The notes: generated from the letters alone by a model not told the origin. Shown: positions 50,803 to 59,684, numbered from the stretch's first letter. The stretch: DNA of 64,000 nucleotides from DASUKM01 sp036278735 (GCA_036278735.1 DASUKM010000022.1:139283-203282), one strand, 5' to 3'. Made by a program: numbers and translations.

Positions 50803-53634
50803 ATGCGTCGTGCGCTCCTCATCGCGGCGTTCGCGTGCGCGCTGGCGGTTCCCCTTCCTGCGCAACAGGCCGCCACGCAGCCGCAGGACCCTGATTTCGC
50901 CCGCCTCGTCCACCAGTGGACGACCCGGCCCGACTTCATCAGCCCGCTCGTCGACCATCTGCCGAAGGTCGCCGGCGTGCCGTCGCCGAAAGACGTCCTC
51001 GGCTACTACATTGGCGCGCCGGACAAGCTGACCTACTACGCCGACATCCTGAAGTACTACCGCGCGCTCGCGGCCGCCAGCCCGCGCGTGAAGGTGCTCC
51101 CGATCGGCACCTCAGACGAAGGGCGCGAGCTGGTCGTCGTCTTCGTGGGCTCGGAGGAGTCCATCAGGAATCTCGACACCTACCGGGGCTATCTCGCGAA
51201 GCTCGCCGACCCGCGCACCATCACCGACGCGCAGGCGCAGGAGATCGTCGCGAAGGCCAAACCGATCTATCACCTCATGGGCGGGCTCCACAGCGGCGAA
51301 GTCGGGCCGTCCGAGATGCTGATGGAGCTGGCCTACCGGATCGCCACCGAGGACTCGCCGATCATCGACGGCATCCGCAACGACGTCATCGTCTCGATCA
51401 CGCCGGTCGCCGACCCGGACGGCCGCGACCGCAACGTGGACTGGTACAACCTGTACGGTCCCGAGGACAAGACGCACAACCCGCAGATTGGCGTCCCCTA
51501 CTGGGGCAAGTACGTGTTCCACGACGACAACCGCGACATCAACTACTCGCAGGCCTCGATGCGCGCGCTGCTCGACTGGTACCTGCAGTGGCACCCGCCG
51601 ATCATGCACGACCTGCATCAGTCGGAAACGCTGCTGTACACGTTCAGCGGACAGGCGCCGCAGAATCCGAACCTCGATCCGATCCTCTACGGCGAGCTGC
51701 CGATGATGGCGAACTTCGAGATGTCGCAGTTCGCGAAATACGGCATGCCGGGCGTGTGGACCCACGCCTTCGTCGACATGTGGTCGCCCGGGTATCTCGC
51801 GTTCATGTCGTCGAATCACAACGGCATGATCCGCATGTACGAGATCGAAGGCTTCGACGGCGCGACGACGCAGCACGTCAAGCTGGGCGGCGGCGAGGCG
51901 GCCGGCGGGCGCGCGGGCCGCGGCGGACGCGGCGGCGCCGCCGCGGCGGGAGGGGGCGGCCGCGGCGGACGCGGCAGCCAGACGCAGCGCGAATGGTACC
52001 GCCCCTGGCCGGCGACCGGCGAGTTCGACTGGTCGATCCGCGACAACGTCAATTACGGCGAGACGGGCGTGCTCACCGGCCTGCAATACACGTCGATGAT
52101 GCCGAAGATCATCCTCGGCGACTTCTATCAGAAGTCGCGCAATTCGATCGACGCCGCGCGGAAAGACAAGGTCGCCGGCTACGTGATCCCGGTCCAGCGC
52201 GACATGACGCGCGTCGAGCGCGTCGTCAACCTGCTGCGCCTGCAGGGCATCGAGGTCGGCAAGGCGAGGGCGGAGGTCAAGCTGAAGGACGGCACCTTCC
52301 CGGCCGGCTCCTTCGTCGTCAAACGCAATCAGCCGTACGGGCGGCTCGCGAAGATCCTGCTCGAGAAGCAGGACTATCCCGACCCGAGCCTCCGCACCTA
52401 CGACGACTCCGCCTGGACGATGGGGCTGATGAGCCACGCCGAGGTGAAGGAGATCGACGACACGTCGGTGCTCGACGTGCCCGTCGCCCCTGTCGACGAG
52501 CTGAAGATTGCCGGTACGGAAGCTGGCAGCGGCCATATCGTCGCGGTGGCGCACGAGGGATCGAACAACATGATCACGCTGCGCTACCGGTTGAAGGACC
52601 TGCCGGTCGACGCGACGGAGAAAGCGTTCAGCGCGGACGGCATCGACTTTCCCGCCGGGTCGTTCGTCGTCGAGGCGACAGGCGGAGCGGCCGCGACGGT
52701 GAAGAGCGCGATCGAGGATCTGGGCCTGCGGGCGGCGGCGATCGCGACCAGGCCGAACGTGCCGATGCACCCGCTCGATCTGCCGCGCCTTGCCGTCTAC
52801 AGCACGTGGGGCAGCACGCAGGACGTCGGCTGGGTGCGCTACGCGTTCGACAAGTACGGCGTGCCGTACGATCTGATCTACAAGGAGCGCGTCGACCAGG
52901 GGCACCTTCGCGACGCCTACGACGTCATCGTCATTCCCAACCAGGCGGGCACGGCCAAGCGGCTCGTGTTCGACATCGAATCGCGGGGCAAGCCAATCCC
53001 GTACAAGAAGAGCGATCGGTTCAAGACGCTCGGGATGTACGGCGAGTCGGACGACATCACCGGCGGCATGGGGCTGCGCGGGGTCGCCGAGCTGGACGCG
53101 TTCGTGCGCGGCGGCGGGGTGCTCGTCACCCTCGGGACCGCGAGCTACTTCCCCGCCGAATTCGGGCTGACGCCGAAGGTGGATGCCGCGCGGCCGTCGC
53201 AGCAGTTCTACGCGCCGGGCCCGATCGTGGAGGCCGAGATCCTGCAGCCGCAGAGTCCGATCTTCTACGGCTACGACAAGCACATGGTGCCGGTCCGCTA
53301 TGGGAACGGTCCGTTGCTCAGCGTCCAGCGCCGCAACCCGTTCGAACAGGCGGACGACACGGCCGCCGCCCCCGCCTCCGACATCCTGATGCGGTATCCC
53401 GGCGGCGACGATCACGTGCTGAGCGGATTGATGCGTGGCGCGAACGAGATCCGCAACCGGGCCGCGATCATCGACGAGCCGGAAGGGAGCGGACGCGTGA
53501 TCCTGTTCGCGGGGAATCCCTGCTATCGCTGGCAGAACTTCGGCGAGTTCAACATGCTGTTCAATACCGTGTTGAACTACGACGATCTCGCCACGCCTGT
53601 CACCAAGGCGGAGCCGGCGGACAAGGGGCGATAA
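50803..53634 (+). CDS. M14-family zinc carboxypeptidase-like protein, secreted, 943 aa
   Basis: Signal peptide RRALLIAAFACALAVPLPAQ. Catalytic region residues ~60-330: IGTSDEGRELVVVFVG, zinc motif HLMGGLHSGEVGPSEMLMEL (HxxE) and second His in PIMHDLHQSETLLY. At about residues 365-390 the protein has a glycine/arginine-rich insert (GGRAGRGGRGGAAAAG). The C-terminal 500 residues are a mixed beta-rich region ending in FAGNPCYRWQNFGEFNMLFN, as in other long M14 proteins of Acidobacteriota. Probably peptide-degrading and located in the periplasm or outside. Confidence 0.85.
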   Translation: MRRALLIAAFACALAVPLPAQQAATQPQDPDFARLVHQWTTRPDFISPLVDHLPKVAGVPSPKDVLGYYIGAPDKLTYYADILKYYRALAAASPRVKVLPIGTSDEGRELVVVFVGSEESIRNLDTYRGYLAKLADPRTITDAQAQEIVAKAKPIYHLMGGLHSGEVGPSEMLMELAYRIATEDSPIIDGIRNDVIVSITPVADPDGRDRNVDWYNLYGPEDKTHNPQIGVPYWGKYVFHDDNRDINYSQASMRALLDWYLQWHPPIMHDLHQSETLLYTFSGQAPQNPNLDPILYGELPMMANFEMSQFAKYGMPGVWTHAFVDMWSPGYLAFMSSNHNGMIRMYEIEGFDGATTQHVKLGGGEAAGGRAGRGGRGGAAAAGGGGRGGRGSQTQREWYRPWPATGEFDWSIRDNVNYGETGVLTGLQYTSMMPKIILGDFYQKSRNSIDAARKDKVAGYVIPVQRDMTRVERVVNLLRLQGIEVGKARAEVKLKDGTFPAGSFVVKRNQPYGRLAKILLEKQDYPDPSLRTYDDSAWTMGLMSHAEVKEIDDTSVLDVPVAPVDELKIAGTEAGSGHIVAVAHEGSNNMITLRYRLKDLPVDATEKAFSADGIDFPAGSFVVEATGGAAATVKSAIEDLGLRAAAIATRPNVPMHPLDLPRLAVYSTWGSTQDVGWVRYAFDKYGVPYDLIYKERVDQGHLRDAYDVIVIPNQAGTAKRLVFDIESRGKPIPYKKSDRFKTLGMYGESDDITGGMGLRGVAELDAFVRGGGVLVTLGTASYFPAEFGLTPKVDAARPSQQFYAPGPIVEAEILQPQSPIFYGYDKHMVPVRYGNGPLLSVQRRNPFEQADDTAAAPASDILMRYPGGDDHVLSGLMRGANEIRNRAAIIDEPEGSGRVILFAGNPCYRWQNFGEFNMLFNTVLNYDDLATPVTKAEPADKGR

Positions 53635-53650
53635 GCGTGTGATCGGCGTG

Positions 53651-53793
53651 AGTTCAGGGTTCCGGGCTGGGTTCGGGGTTCAGGGTTCCAAGCTGGGTTC
53701 AGAGTGCGGAGGGTGGGTTCCGTGTTCCGACGCTGGAACCTGCCTGGAACCTCGAACCGGGAACCCGACCCGGAACCCCGAACCCTGAACTCT
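53651..53793. repeat. Long palindromic repeat C, copy 2
   Basis: Outer arms AGTTCAGGGTTC / GAACCCTGAACT are perfect. The inner parts are alternating GGTTCC/GGAACC units, giving a ~140-bp hairpin in the convergent gap after the M14 peptidase gene, 17 bp after its stop. Same family as 16862-17012. Confidence 0.85.
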
Positions 53794-53804
53794 CTGGACG
53801 GCCC

Positions 53805-53999
53805 CTAAACGATCGCGTCGATCACGACGAAGAGGACAGCGAGCACGGCGAGGATGACGAAGGCCCACGAGGTGAGCAGGCAGACGGCGTCGAGCAGGTC
53901 CTCCGCGTACGCGTGGCCGTCGTGCGGCCTGACGAGGTAGTGCAGGAGCTGACGCTCGTCATCCAGCCACGCCGGAAGGGCTGACGCTCGCAATTTCAT
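53805..53999 (-). CDS. Small single-pass membrane protein
   Basis: 64 aa; ATG 53999 with GGGAGG 6 bases upstream. N-terminal half is polar (LDDERQLLHYLVRPHDGHAYAEDLLDAV); the C-terminal half is one membrane helix (SWAFVILAVLAVLFVVIDAIV) ending at the last residue. No family recognised. The Shine-Dalgarno and codon use support a real gene. Longer open frame to 54200 is not used. Confidence 0.7.
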   Translation of the reverse strand: MKLRASALPAWLDDERQLLHYLVRPHDGHAYAEDLLDAVCLLTSWAFVILAVLAVLFVVIDAIV

Positions 54000-54127
54000 A
54001 AGGGGCCTCCCACCGTATTGATTGGCAAAGACCGATCCAACGCGAATCCGCCGGAAGTCCGCGCGTTTCCGGCCCAAACACAGTCTCGCGCGTCCTCGAG
54101 CTTCCGCGAACGCGACACATTCCGAAA

Positions 54128-55228
54128 TCAGCTCAACCGTTCGGCGCCGCCCAACCCTCCGGTCCCGAGCGCGACAGGCTGACGCGGCCGCCGCCACCAT
54201 TCCATGAAGCGCTCCTTACCTGCCGCGCAGCCGAGCATGAACAACGAGAACACCGCGAAGCCGGCCCACGCCTGCCGCAGCGTCAGCGCCTTATGGAGCG
54301 GAAGCGAGATTACACCGTACACCATTTCGACGTGTATCCAGTAGATGAACAGGGACGTCCGGCCGAGCAGCGGCATCGGGTGCCAGCCGGTCGTCTCCGG
54401 CCGCAGCTCCCAGAGATAGATGAGCGCGATCGCGGCCGTCATGATGCCGGCGCGCAAAAAGAAGAAGGCCGGCGAGCTGGTCCAGAAATCGGAACGGGCG
54501 TAGGGGGTCGGCAGGTAGGAGGCGGCGTACGCTCCAATCGCGACGGCGGCGCCGGTCAGCCCGAGCACGAGGTTGAGGCGGCTCTCGACCGGGCGCGTTC
54601 TCGCGCGATCGACGAACAGCCCGATGATGGCGCCGGCCGGCAGGAACGCCGCCCAGGGAAAGAACGAAAAGTTCGTCAGACCTGGCACCGGCCGCAAATA
54701 GCCTTCGAGGAAATCGGGCAGCGGCGCGAGCAGCGGCGTGGCGCGCACGAGCGGCGTCGCGAACACGAGGGCGGCGGTCGCGGCGGCGAACAGCGCGACG
54801 CGGCCGCGCAGCGTCCGGCCGGCCCGCCAGAGCATCGCGGTGCCGGCGATCGCGGGCCCCATGATGTTGAGAATGTCGACCTTCAGCAGCGCCCGGACGG
54901 CCGACCGCGAGATCACCCACGACTGAATCCGGAAGAGGAAGGCGAGCAGGAAGATCTCCAGCCCGCGCCGCTCCACCTTCGCGGCGGCCCGCCGATCGTC
55001 CTGCAGCCGGCGCGCTTTCGACCCGGCCGACAAGGCGACCGAAAGGCCCGCGAGAAAGAGAAAGAGCGGCGCGCCGAAGCCGCCGAGGATCAACGACCAG
55101 CCGAACGGCCACCCGTGACGATCGGCCGCGCGCGTCCAGCTGTCGATGACGTGCGCCTCGATCATCACCAGCACGGCGAGTCCGCGCATCCAGTCGAGGT
55201 ACCGGCGCCGGGACTTGGCGGATCCCAT
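54128..55228 (-). CDS. Membrane acyltransferase-like protein (DUF1624/HGSNAT-like)
   Basis: 366 aa from ATG 55228. About ten membrane helices; the N-terminal YLDWMRGLAVLVMIEAHVIDSW (RGLAV...H) is the signature of DUF1624/heparan N-acetyltransferase-type and acyltransferase-3-like proteins, with catalytic His expected in EAHVID. FFFLRAGIMTAAIALIYLWEL and GRTSLFIYWIHVEMVYG follow. May acetylate a periplasmic glycan. Substrate unknown. Confidence 0.8.
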   Translation of the reverse strand: MGSAKSRRRYLDWMRGLAVLVMIEAHVIDSWTRAADRHGWPFGWSLILGGFGAPLFLFLAGLSVALSAGSKARRLQDDRRAAAKVERRGLEIFLLAFLFRIQSWVISRSAVRALLKVDILNIMGPAIAGTAMLWRAGRTLRGRVALFAAATAALVFATPLVRATPLLAPLPDFLEGYLRPVPGLTNFSFFPWAAFLPAGAIIGLFVDRARTRPVESRLNLVLGLTGAAVAIGAYAASYLPTPYARSDFWTSSPAFFFLRAGIMTAAIALIYLWELRPETTGWHPMPLLGRTSLFIYWIHVEMVYGVISLPLHKALTLRQAWAGFAVFSLFMLGCAAGKERFMEWWRRPRQPVALGTGGLGGAERLS

Positions 55229-55236
55229 GCGCCGCG

Positions 55237-55647
55237 TCAGACGCTTGCGGTGATGCTCACGCGCGTCGTGAGCGCGATGTCCTGCCGCAGCGAGTGCCAC
55301 ACGGAGCAGTACTTCTCGCGCGACAGGTCGATGGCATGCTGTACGGCGGCCTCCGGTACCGCGCCCGTCACGGCAAACTGCAGCTCCGCCGTCAGCAGCC
55401 GGTGCGGATCAGCCTGCGCGCGCGTGGCCGTCAGGGAGACGGTGAGCGCCTGCAGCGGATGCCGTCCCTTCTTCAGCACGTGGACGACGTCCATCGCCAT
55501 GCAGCCGGCGAGCGCGAAGACGAGCGTCTGCACGGGTGATGGGCCCGCGGCCGAATCCCCGTCGAGCACGATCGACGCCTGGCCGCTCCGGCCCTTGAAG
55601 ACCAGATCGCGCTCCCAGACGAGCTGCGCGGTGACAGGTGGTTTCAT
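55237..55647 (-). CDS. OsmC/Ohr-family peroxidase-like protein
   Basis: 136 aa. ALAGCMAMDVVHVLKK carries the first redox Cys and SREKYCSVWHSL the second, the pair used by OsmC/Ohr to reduce organic peroxides. SPVQTLVFALAGC is the typical dimer segment. Upstream of it is repeat B and the divergent lipoprotein. Start ATG 55647. Confidence 0.92.
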   Translation of the reverse strand: MKPPVTAQLVWERDLVFKGRSGQASIVLDGDSAAGPSPVQTLVFALAGCMAMDVVHVLKKGRHPLQALTVSLTATRAQADPHRLLTAELQFAVTGAVPEAAVQHAIDLSREKYCSVWHSLRQDIALTTRVSITASV

Positions 55648-55656
55648 GCAACCATT

Positions 55657-55741
55657 GTAGCTGCCAGCTTCCAGCCGCCAGCTTCCCGCTGCCAGCTCAA
55701 AAGGAAGAATGGCTTCCTCAAAGCTGGAAGCTGGAAGCCGA
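55657..55741. repeat. Palindromic repeat B, copy 2
   Basis: Same 17-bp core AGGAAGAATGGCTTCCT as 8436-8531 with GCTGCCAGC and AGCTGGAAGC arms, in the gap between divergent genes. Lies upstream of both genes, so it does not serve as a terminator here. Confidence 0.85.
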
Positions 55742-55751
55742 CATTCCTGAC

Positions 55752-56153
55752 ATGCGACGAATCATCGCGTTGCTCATCTGCGCGGCGATGGGGGCGACCG
55801 GTTGCGCGCCGGCCCTGGCGCGCGGTTCCGCGCCTGCCCGCGACCCGGCGGTGCACGCGGCCGTCATCGCGTACCTCCAGCACCAGACGCCCGGAGCCCG
55901 CCTCCGCATCCGGCAGGCGAGTGGACGCACCGTGCGCGGCATCCTGTTGGAACTGGAGCCCGACGGCGTCATCGTACAGGAGCACGGGCGCGATCTCGAG
56001 CCCCCATTGCCGATCGCGCTCGACACCATTGTCGCCGTCGAACCGGATCGGGACGGGTCGCACGTGGGAAAGGCGATTGCGATCGGTGCCGGCGTGGCCG
56101 GCGGCGTGATCGCCGCCTTTCTCTTCTGGCTCCGCTTCTACCACAACGAGTGA
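55752..56153 (+). CDS. Small lipoprotein with C-terminal membrane helix
   Basis: 133 aa. Lipoprotein-type start RRIIALLICAAMGATGC (Cys18). Mature residues 30-110 are a beta-rich domain (ARLRIRQASGRTVRGILLELEPDGVIVQEHG); residues ~105-128 are a glycine-rich hydrophobic helix (AIAIGAGVAGGVIAAFLFWL). No family recognised. Minisatellite D begins right after its stop. Confidence 0.72.
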   Translation: MRRIIALLICAAMGATGCAPALARGSAPARDPAVHAAVIAYLQHQTPGARLRIRQASGRTVRGILLELEPDGVIVQEHGRDLEPPLPIALDTIVAVEPDRDGSHVGKAIAIGAGVAGGVIAAFLFWLRFYHNE

Positions 56154-56154
56154 G

Positions 56155-56320
56155 GCCACGGAATCACGGAATCACGGATCACTACCGACGGAGCCACGGA
56201 ATCACGGAATCACGGATCACTACCGACGGAGCCACGGAATCACGGATCACTACCGACGGAGCCACGGAATCACGGAGCGACGGGACCGCGGAATCACGGA
56301 CCGAGGAGCCACGGAATCGC
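56155..56320. repeat. Minisatellite D (units GCCACGGAATCACGG...CTACCGACGGA)
   Basis: Two ~38-bp units, one ~30-bp unit and degenerate remnants, each built from GGAATCAC submotifs plus GGATCACTACCGACGGA. They fill the convergent gap between the lipoprotein and FTR1. Slippage-prone and probably variable in length between strains. No spacer diversity, so not a CRISPR. Confidence 0.9.
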
Positions 56321-56326
56321 GGAGCC

Positions 56327-56356
56327 GAGCTGGAAGCTGGCTACTGGTTACTGGCG
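56327..56356. repeat. Half-copy of repeat B
   Basis: GAGCTGGAAGCTGGCTACTGGTTACTGGC resembles the right arm of repeat B. The last four codons and the TAG stop of the FTR1 gene (VASNQ-stop) fall within it. Confidence 0.6.
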
Positions 56357-57111
56357 ACCGCGTGACGTTGGCCGCCGAAGAGGCTCGCGAAGGCCAGCCA
56401 GGCGAGCGGCAGCACGACGAGCAAGTACGTGAGGTAGTGGCCGTAGATGCCGTCGGGCCCATACGGCTCGGTCAGGTCGTGCAGCCGCACGCTGTCGGGC
56501 AGCACGCGCGCTTCGGCCAGCTCGTGGAAGCCGTAGATCACGAGCTGCACGACGAAGACGAGCAGGAACACCGCCGTCACCTGGAAGAAGCGCGACAGGT
56601 TCACGCGGTGGCCGAACTTCGACCAGAGCCACGCGATGACGGCGGCGCTGGCCGTGCCGCCCACCGCTCCGGCGAGGATCGCGCGCGGCAGCTCCTGGAA
56701 GAGCAGCGCGTTCATCAGCAGCGCGGTTTCCATCCCCTCGCGCGTGATCATCAGGACCGTGAAGCCGAACACGCCGAAGAAGGCGGCGGCGCCGATTTTG
56801 GCCGACGAGGAGGCGAGCCGTCCTTCGATGTCCCGCTTCATCCGCTTGCCGGCGCGCCACATGTGCACCGTCAGCGAGGCCACCAGCAGGGCCGCGACAA
56901 TCCCCAACACCCCTTCCCAGAGCGACTGATTGCGCGCCCGCGCGAGCAGCAGGCCCGCCCCCACGCTCAGGAGCAGCGAGACGCCGATGCCCCAATGCAC
57001 CGCCGGCAGCAGCGCGCGCCGCCCCGTCTTCTTCAGATACGCGAGGCTGATCGCGACAATCAGGAACGCCTCGAGCCCTTCCCGCAAGGTGATTACGTAC
57101 GCCTGCAGCAT
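56341..57111 (-). CDS. FTR1-family iron permease
   Basis: 256 aa. Two REGLE-type iron-binding motifs, TLREGLEAFLIVA near residue 10 and ITREGMETALLM near 122, within seven membrane helices. Transports Fe2+/Fe3+ into the cytoplasm, usually with a partner (EfeO/EfeB or a cupredoxin), none of which is adjacent. C-terminus ends inside a repeat B fragment. Supplies iron for the extensive Fe-S pathway only by general inference. Confidence 0.92.
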   Translation of the reverse strand: MLQAYVITLREGLEAFLIVAISLAYLKKTGRRALLPAVHWGIGVSLLLSVGAGLLLARARNQSLWEGVLGIVAALLVASLTVHMWRAGKRMKRDIEGRLASSSAKIGAAAFFGVFGFTVLMITREGMETALLMNALLFQELPRAILAGAVGGTASAAVIAWLWSKFGHRVNLSRFFQVTAVFLLVFVVQLVIYGFHELAEARVLPDSVRLHDLTEPYGPDGIYGHYLTYLLVVLPLAWLAFASLFGGQRHAVASNQ

Positions 57112-57114
57112 AAA

Positions 57115-57165
57115 TTACCCGGGGGGCTTCGCCCCGCCGGCCCCCCCTACACGCTCGCTCGCGGT
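57115..57165. repeat. Repeat I, copy 2
   Basis: GGGGGGCTTCGCCCCGCC and CCCCCCTACACGCTCGC; in reverse complement it begins GAGCGTGTAGGGGGG as at 40341. Located in the divergent gap between FTR1 and the dipeptidase. Confidence 0.7.
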
Positions 57166-57232
57166 CCCGAAAAAGTGTGTCACCGGAAATCGGACCAGTC
57201 AAGTCGCCTTTCTGTACCAGGGCCCTCGTCAT

Positions 57233-58507
57233 ATGATGCCCCCCATGCTTCGCTACCTGTCCGTCCTTGCTCTGGCGGTGCTCTCGATGACGATCGTGTC
57301 CGCGCAGCAACCCCCGGTTCCCGACGCGGCCCTGATGGCCCGGGCGAAGACGCTGCAGAAGCAGACGCCGCTCATCGACGGACACAACGACTTCGCGTGG
57401 GCGCTCCGCGAAAACAACCCGCAGCGCGACCTCGACCTGCTCGACATCTCGAAGCCGCAGCCGTCGATCATGACGGACATTCCGCGGCTCCGCGCCGGCG
57501 AGCTGGGCGCGCAGTTCTGGTCGGTGTACGTGCCGGTCACCCTGCAGGGGCAGACCGCCGTCACCGCCACGCTCGAGGAAATCGATACGGTGTACCGGAT
57601 GATGCGCCGCTACCCGGACACCTTCGAGCTGGCGCGCACCCCGGAGGACGTCGATCGGATTTTCAAGCAGGGGAAGATCGCCTCGATGATCGGCGTCGAG
57701 GGAGGGCACTCGATCGACAACTCGCTCGGCGCGCTGCGCATGCTGTTCGCGCTCGGCGCCCGCTACATGACGCTGACGCACGAAAAGAACACCGACTGGG
57801 CCGACTCGTGCACCGACACGCCGAAGTTCGACGGCCTCGCGCCGTTCGGGGAAGAGGTCGTGCGCGAGATGAACCGGCTCGGCATGCTCGTGGACCTGAG
57901 CCATACGGCGCCGGCCACGATGGAAGACGCGATCCGCGTGTCGGTCGCCCCCGTGATCTTCTCGCACTCCGACGCGAAGGCGCTCAATCCGGTCCCGCGC
58001 AACGTGCCCGACAACGTGCTGCAGATGCTCCGCCAGAACGGCGGGGTCGTGATGGTGACGTTCGTGCCGGGCTTCCTCTCGCCCGAGGTGACGGCGTGGA
58101 ACAAGGCGCAGGATGCCGAACGCGCGCGGTTGACGTCGCTGCACCCGAACGACGCGGCGGCCGTGAAGGCGGGCGTCGACGCCTGGACGGCGGGCAATCC
58201 GATGCCCCGCGCCACCGTCAGCGACATTGCCGACCACATCGATCACATCCGCCAGGTGGCCGGCATCGATCACATCGGCATCGGCAGCGACTTCGACGGC
58301 ATCACGCAGGTGCCGCTCGGCATGGAGGACGTCTCGACCTATCCGAAGCTGACCGCCGAGCTGCTGCGGCGCGGCTACACGGATGCGGACGTCCGCAAGA
58401 TCCTCGGCGAGAACCTCCTGCGCGTCTGGCGCCAGGTCGACGTGGTCGCGAAGAAGCTGCAGGCGGAGCGCGGACCGTCCACGGCGCTCTTCACGCCGGG
58501 TTCGTAG
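57233..58507 (+). CDS. M19 membrane dipeptidase, exported
   Basis: 424 aa from ATG 57233; ATGs at 57236 and 57245 are also possible and the last begins directly with the signal MLRYLSVLALAVLSMTIVSAQQ. Renal-dipeptidase metal motifs: LIDGHNDFAW (HxD), GVEGGHSIDN (bridging Glu), MLVDLSHTA and VIFSHSDAKAL, plus GIDHIGIGSDFDGI. Cleaves dipeptides, including those with D-residues, in the periplasm. No strong Shine-Dalgarno is visible. Confidence 0.9.
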   Translation: MMPPMLRYLSVLALAVLSMTIVSAQQPPVPDAALMARAKTLQKQTPLIDGHNDFAWALRENNPQRDLDLLDISKPQPSIMTDIPRLRAGELGAQFWSVYVPVTLQGQTAVTATLEEIDTVYRMMRRYPDTFELARTPEDVDRIFKQGKIASMIGVEGGHSIDNSLGALRMLFALGARYMTLTHEKNTDWADSCTDTPKFDGLAPFGEEVVREMNRLGMLVDLSHTAPATMEDAIRVSVAPVIFSHSDAKALNPVPRNVPDNVLQMLRQNGGVVMVTFVPGFLSPEVTAWNKAQDAERARLTSLHPNDAAAVKAGVDAWTAGNPMPRATVSDIADHIDHIRQVAGIDHIGIGSDFDGITQVPLGMEDVSTYPKLTAELLRRGYTDADVRKILGENLLRVWRQVDVVAKKLQAERGPSTALFTPGS

Positions 58508-58516
58508 GGCGGCTGG

Positions 58517-58545
58517 TTGTGCTCCGGATCGCCGCTTGCTATAGT
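58517..58545 (+). promoter_or_regulatory. Promoter of the VWFA gene
   Basis: TTGTGC (58517-58522), 17 bp, TATAGT (58540-58545); start expected ~8 bases before the ATG at 58560. Confidence 0.6.
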
Positions 58546-58559
58546 CGAATCACGAACCC

Positions 58560-59465
58560 ATGAACCGCCTGGTGCCGCTGCTGACCATCCTGCTGGCGGC
58601 TCTCGTCGCCTCCGCGCCGAACGCCCAACAGAAGTACAAGGTGTCGACCGAGTCGGTGCCCGTCTACGTGACGGTCACCGATCAGACGAAACGGCTCGTG
58701 CCGGATCTCGTCCAGGACGACTTCGAAATCCTCGACAACGGCAAGCCCGTCACGATCAACGTCTTCGAGAACAAGCCCACGCCCATCTCGGTGGTCGTCA
58801 TGCTCGATACGAGCGGCAGCATGACCGTCTCGCTCGAGCGCGTGAAGGAAGGGGCTGAACAGTTCCTCATCCGGCTGCTTCCGCAGGATCAGGGGCAGGT
58901 CGGGGCGTTCAACGACAAGATCGAGTTCCACCCGGACGCCGCGTTCACGAGCAACCGCGACGAGCTGGTCGGCTACCTGCACGATCTCGATTTCGGGTAC
59001 CCGACGCGCCTCTACGACGCGATCGACGCGAGCATCGATCACCTCGAGCCGCTCGACGGCCGCAAGGTCGTGCTGGTGTTCACCGACGGCGACGACAACT
59101 CGAGCCACATCGGCCTGGGCAAGGTGACCGACCACGCGCGCGACAAGGACGTGATGGTGTACGCGGTCGGCCTCGTCAACGAGTACTTCGACGGCGCACG
59201 CCGGGTCCGCAGCCAGCCCGACCGGGGCTTGCGCAAGATCGCGGAGGAAACCGGCGGCGGTTTCTTTCTGCTGAAGAAGACCGACGAGCTGACCGACACG
59301 TTCACGCGGGTCGCCGAGGAGCTGCACAGCCAGTACGTGCTCGGCTTCTCCCCCGAAACGCTGGACGGGAAGGTCCACAAGCTCGATGTGCGCGTGAAGA
59401 AGCCGGGGATGACCGCGCGAGCCCGCAAGAGCTATCTCGCCGCCGCCGTTCAGCCGGGAAGCTGA
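58560..59465 (+). CDS. VWFA-related acidobacterial-type protein
   Basis: 301 aa with a signal peptide (LVPLLTILLAALVASAPNAQ). After SVPVYVTVTDQTKRLVPDLVQDDFEILDNGKPVTINVF comes a von Willebrand A domain with MIDAS motif DTSGS (83-87) and FTDGDDNSS. This layout and the VxDxxGxxVxxLxxxDFxxxDNG prelude are those of a protein family expanded in Acidobacteriota. Metal-dependent protein binding in the envelope is expected; partner unknown. Confidence 0.9.
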   Translation: MNRLVPLLTILLAALVASAPNAQQKYKVSTESVPVYVTVTDQTKRLVPDLVQDDFEILDNGKPVTINVFENKPTPISVVVMLDTSGSMTVSLERVKEGAEQFLIRLLPQDQGQVGAFNDKIEFHPDAAFTSNRDELVGYLHDLDFGYPTRLYDAIDASIDHLEPLDGRKVVLVFTDGDDNSSHIGLGKVTDHARDKDVMVYAVGLVNEYFDGARRVRSQPDRGLRKIAEETGGGFFLLKKTDELTDTFTRVAEELHSQYVLGFSPETLDGKVHKLDVRVKKPGMTARARKSYLAAAVQPGS

Positions 59466-59512
59466 CGCGGAAGAGCGACCGGCCGGTCGCCTTCCGCCCG
59501 TTTGCGCGCGCG

Positions 59513-59596
59513 CTACACGAATGCCGCGATGATCGTCGCCGCGAGCAGGAACGCCACCACCGCGTCCGCAGTGCTCGAAAAATTCCAATCCCTCAT
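59513..59596 (-). CDS. 27-residue membrane peptide
   Basis: MRDWNFSSTADAVVAFLLAA then TIIAAFV and TAG: a short polar N-terminus and one hydrophobic helix. AAAGGA lies 6 bases upstream of the ATG. No family assigned. It stands alone between the convergent VWFA gene and the divergent gamma-glutamyltransferase gene. Confidence 0.5.
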   Translation of the reverse strand: MRDWNFSSTADAVVAFLLAATIIAAFV

Positions 59597-59678
59597 GGCG
59601 CGTCCGTCCTTTCCAGACCCCATTCCTTTCATTAGACGGAGGCTCCCTCCCGGAGGTTTGCCGCACGGCCGCCACGGC

Positions 59679-59684
59679 TATAAT
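59679..59684 (+). promoter_or_regulatory. -10 box of the gamma-glutamyltransferase gene
   Basis: Perfect TATAAT 18 bases before the ATG; the -35 is weak (TTGCCG at 59658-59663). Confidence 0.55.

Noticed and set aside
56155..56320. CRISPR array
   Set aside because: Units are contiguous with no unique spacers, and no cas genes are present.
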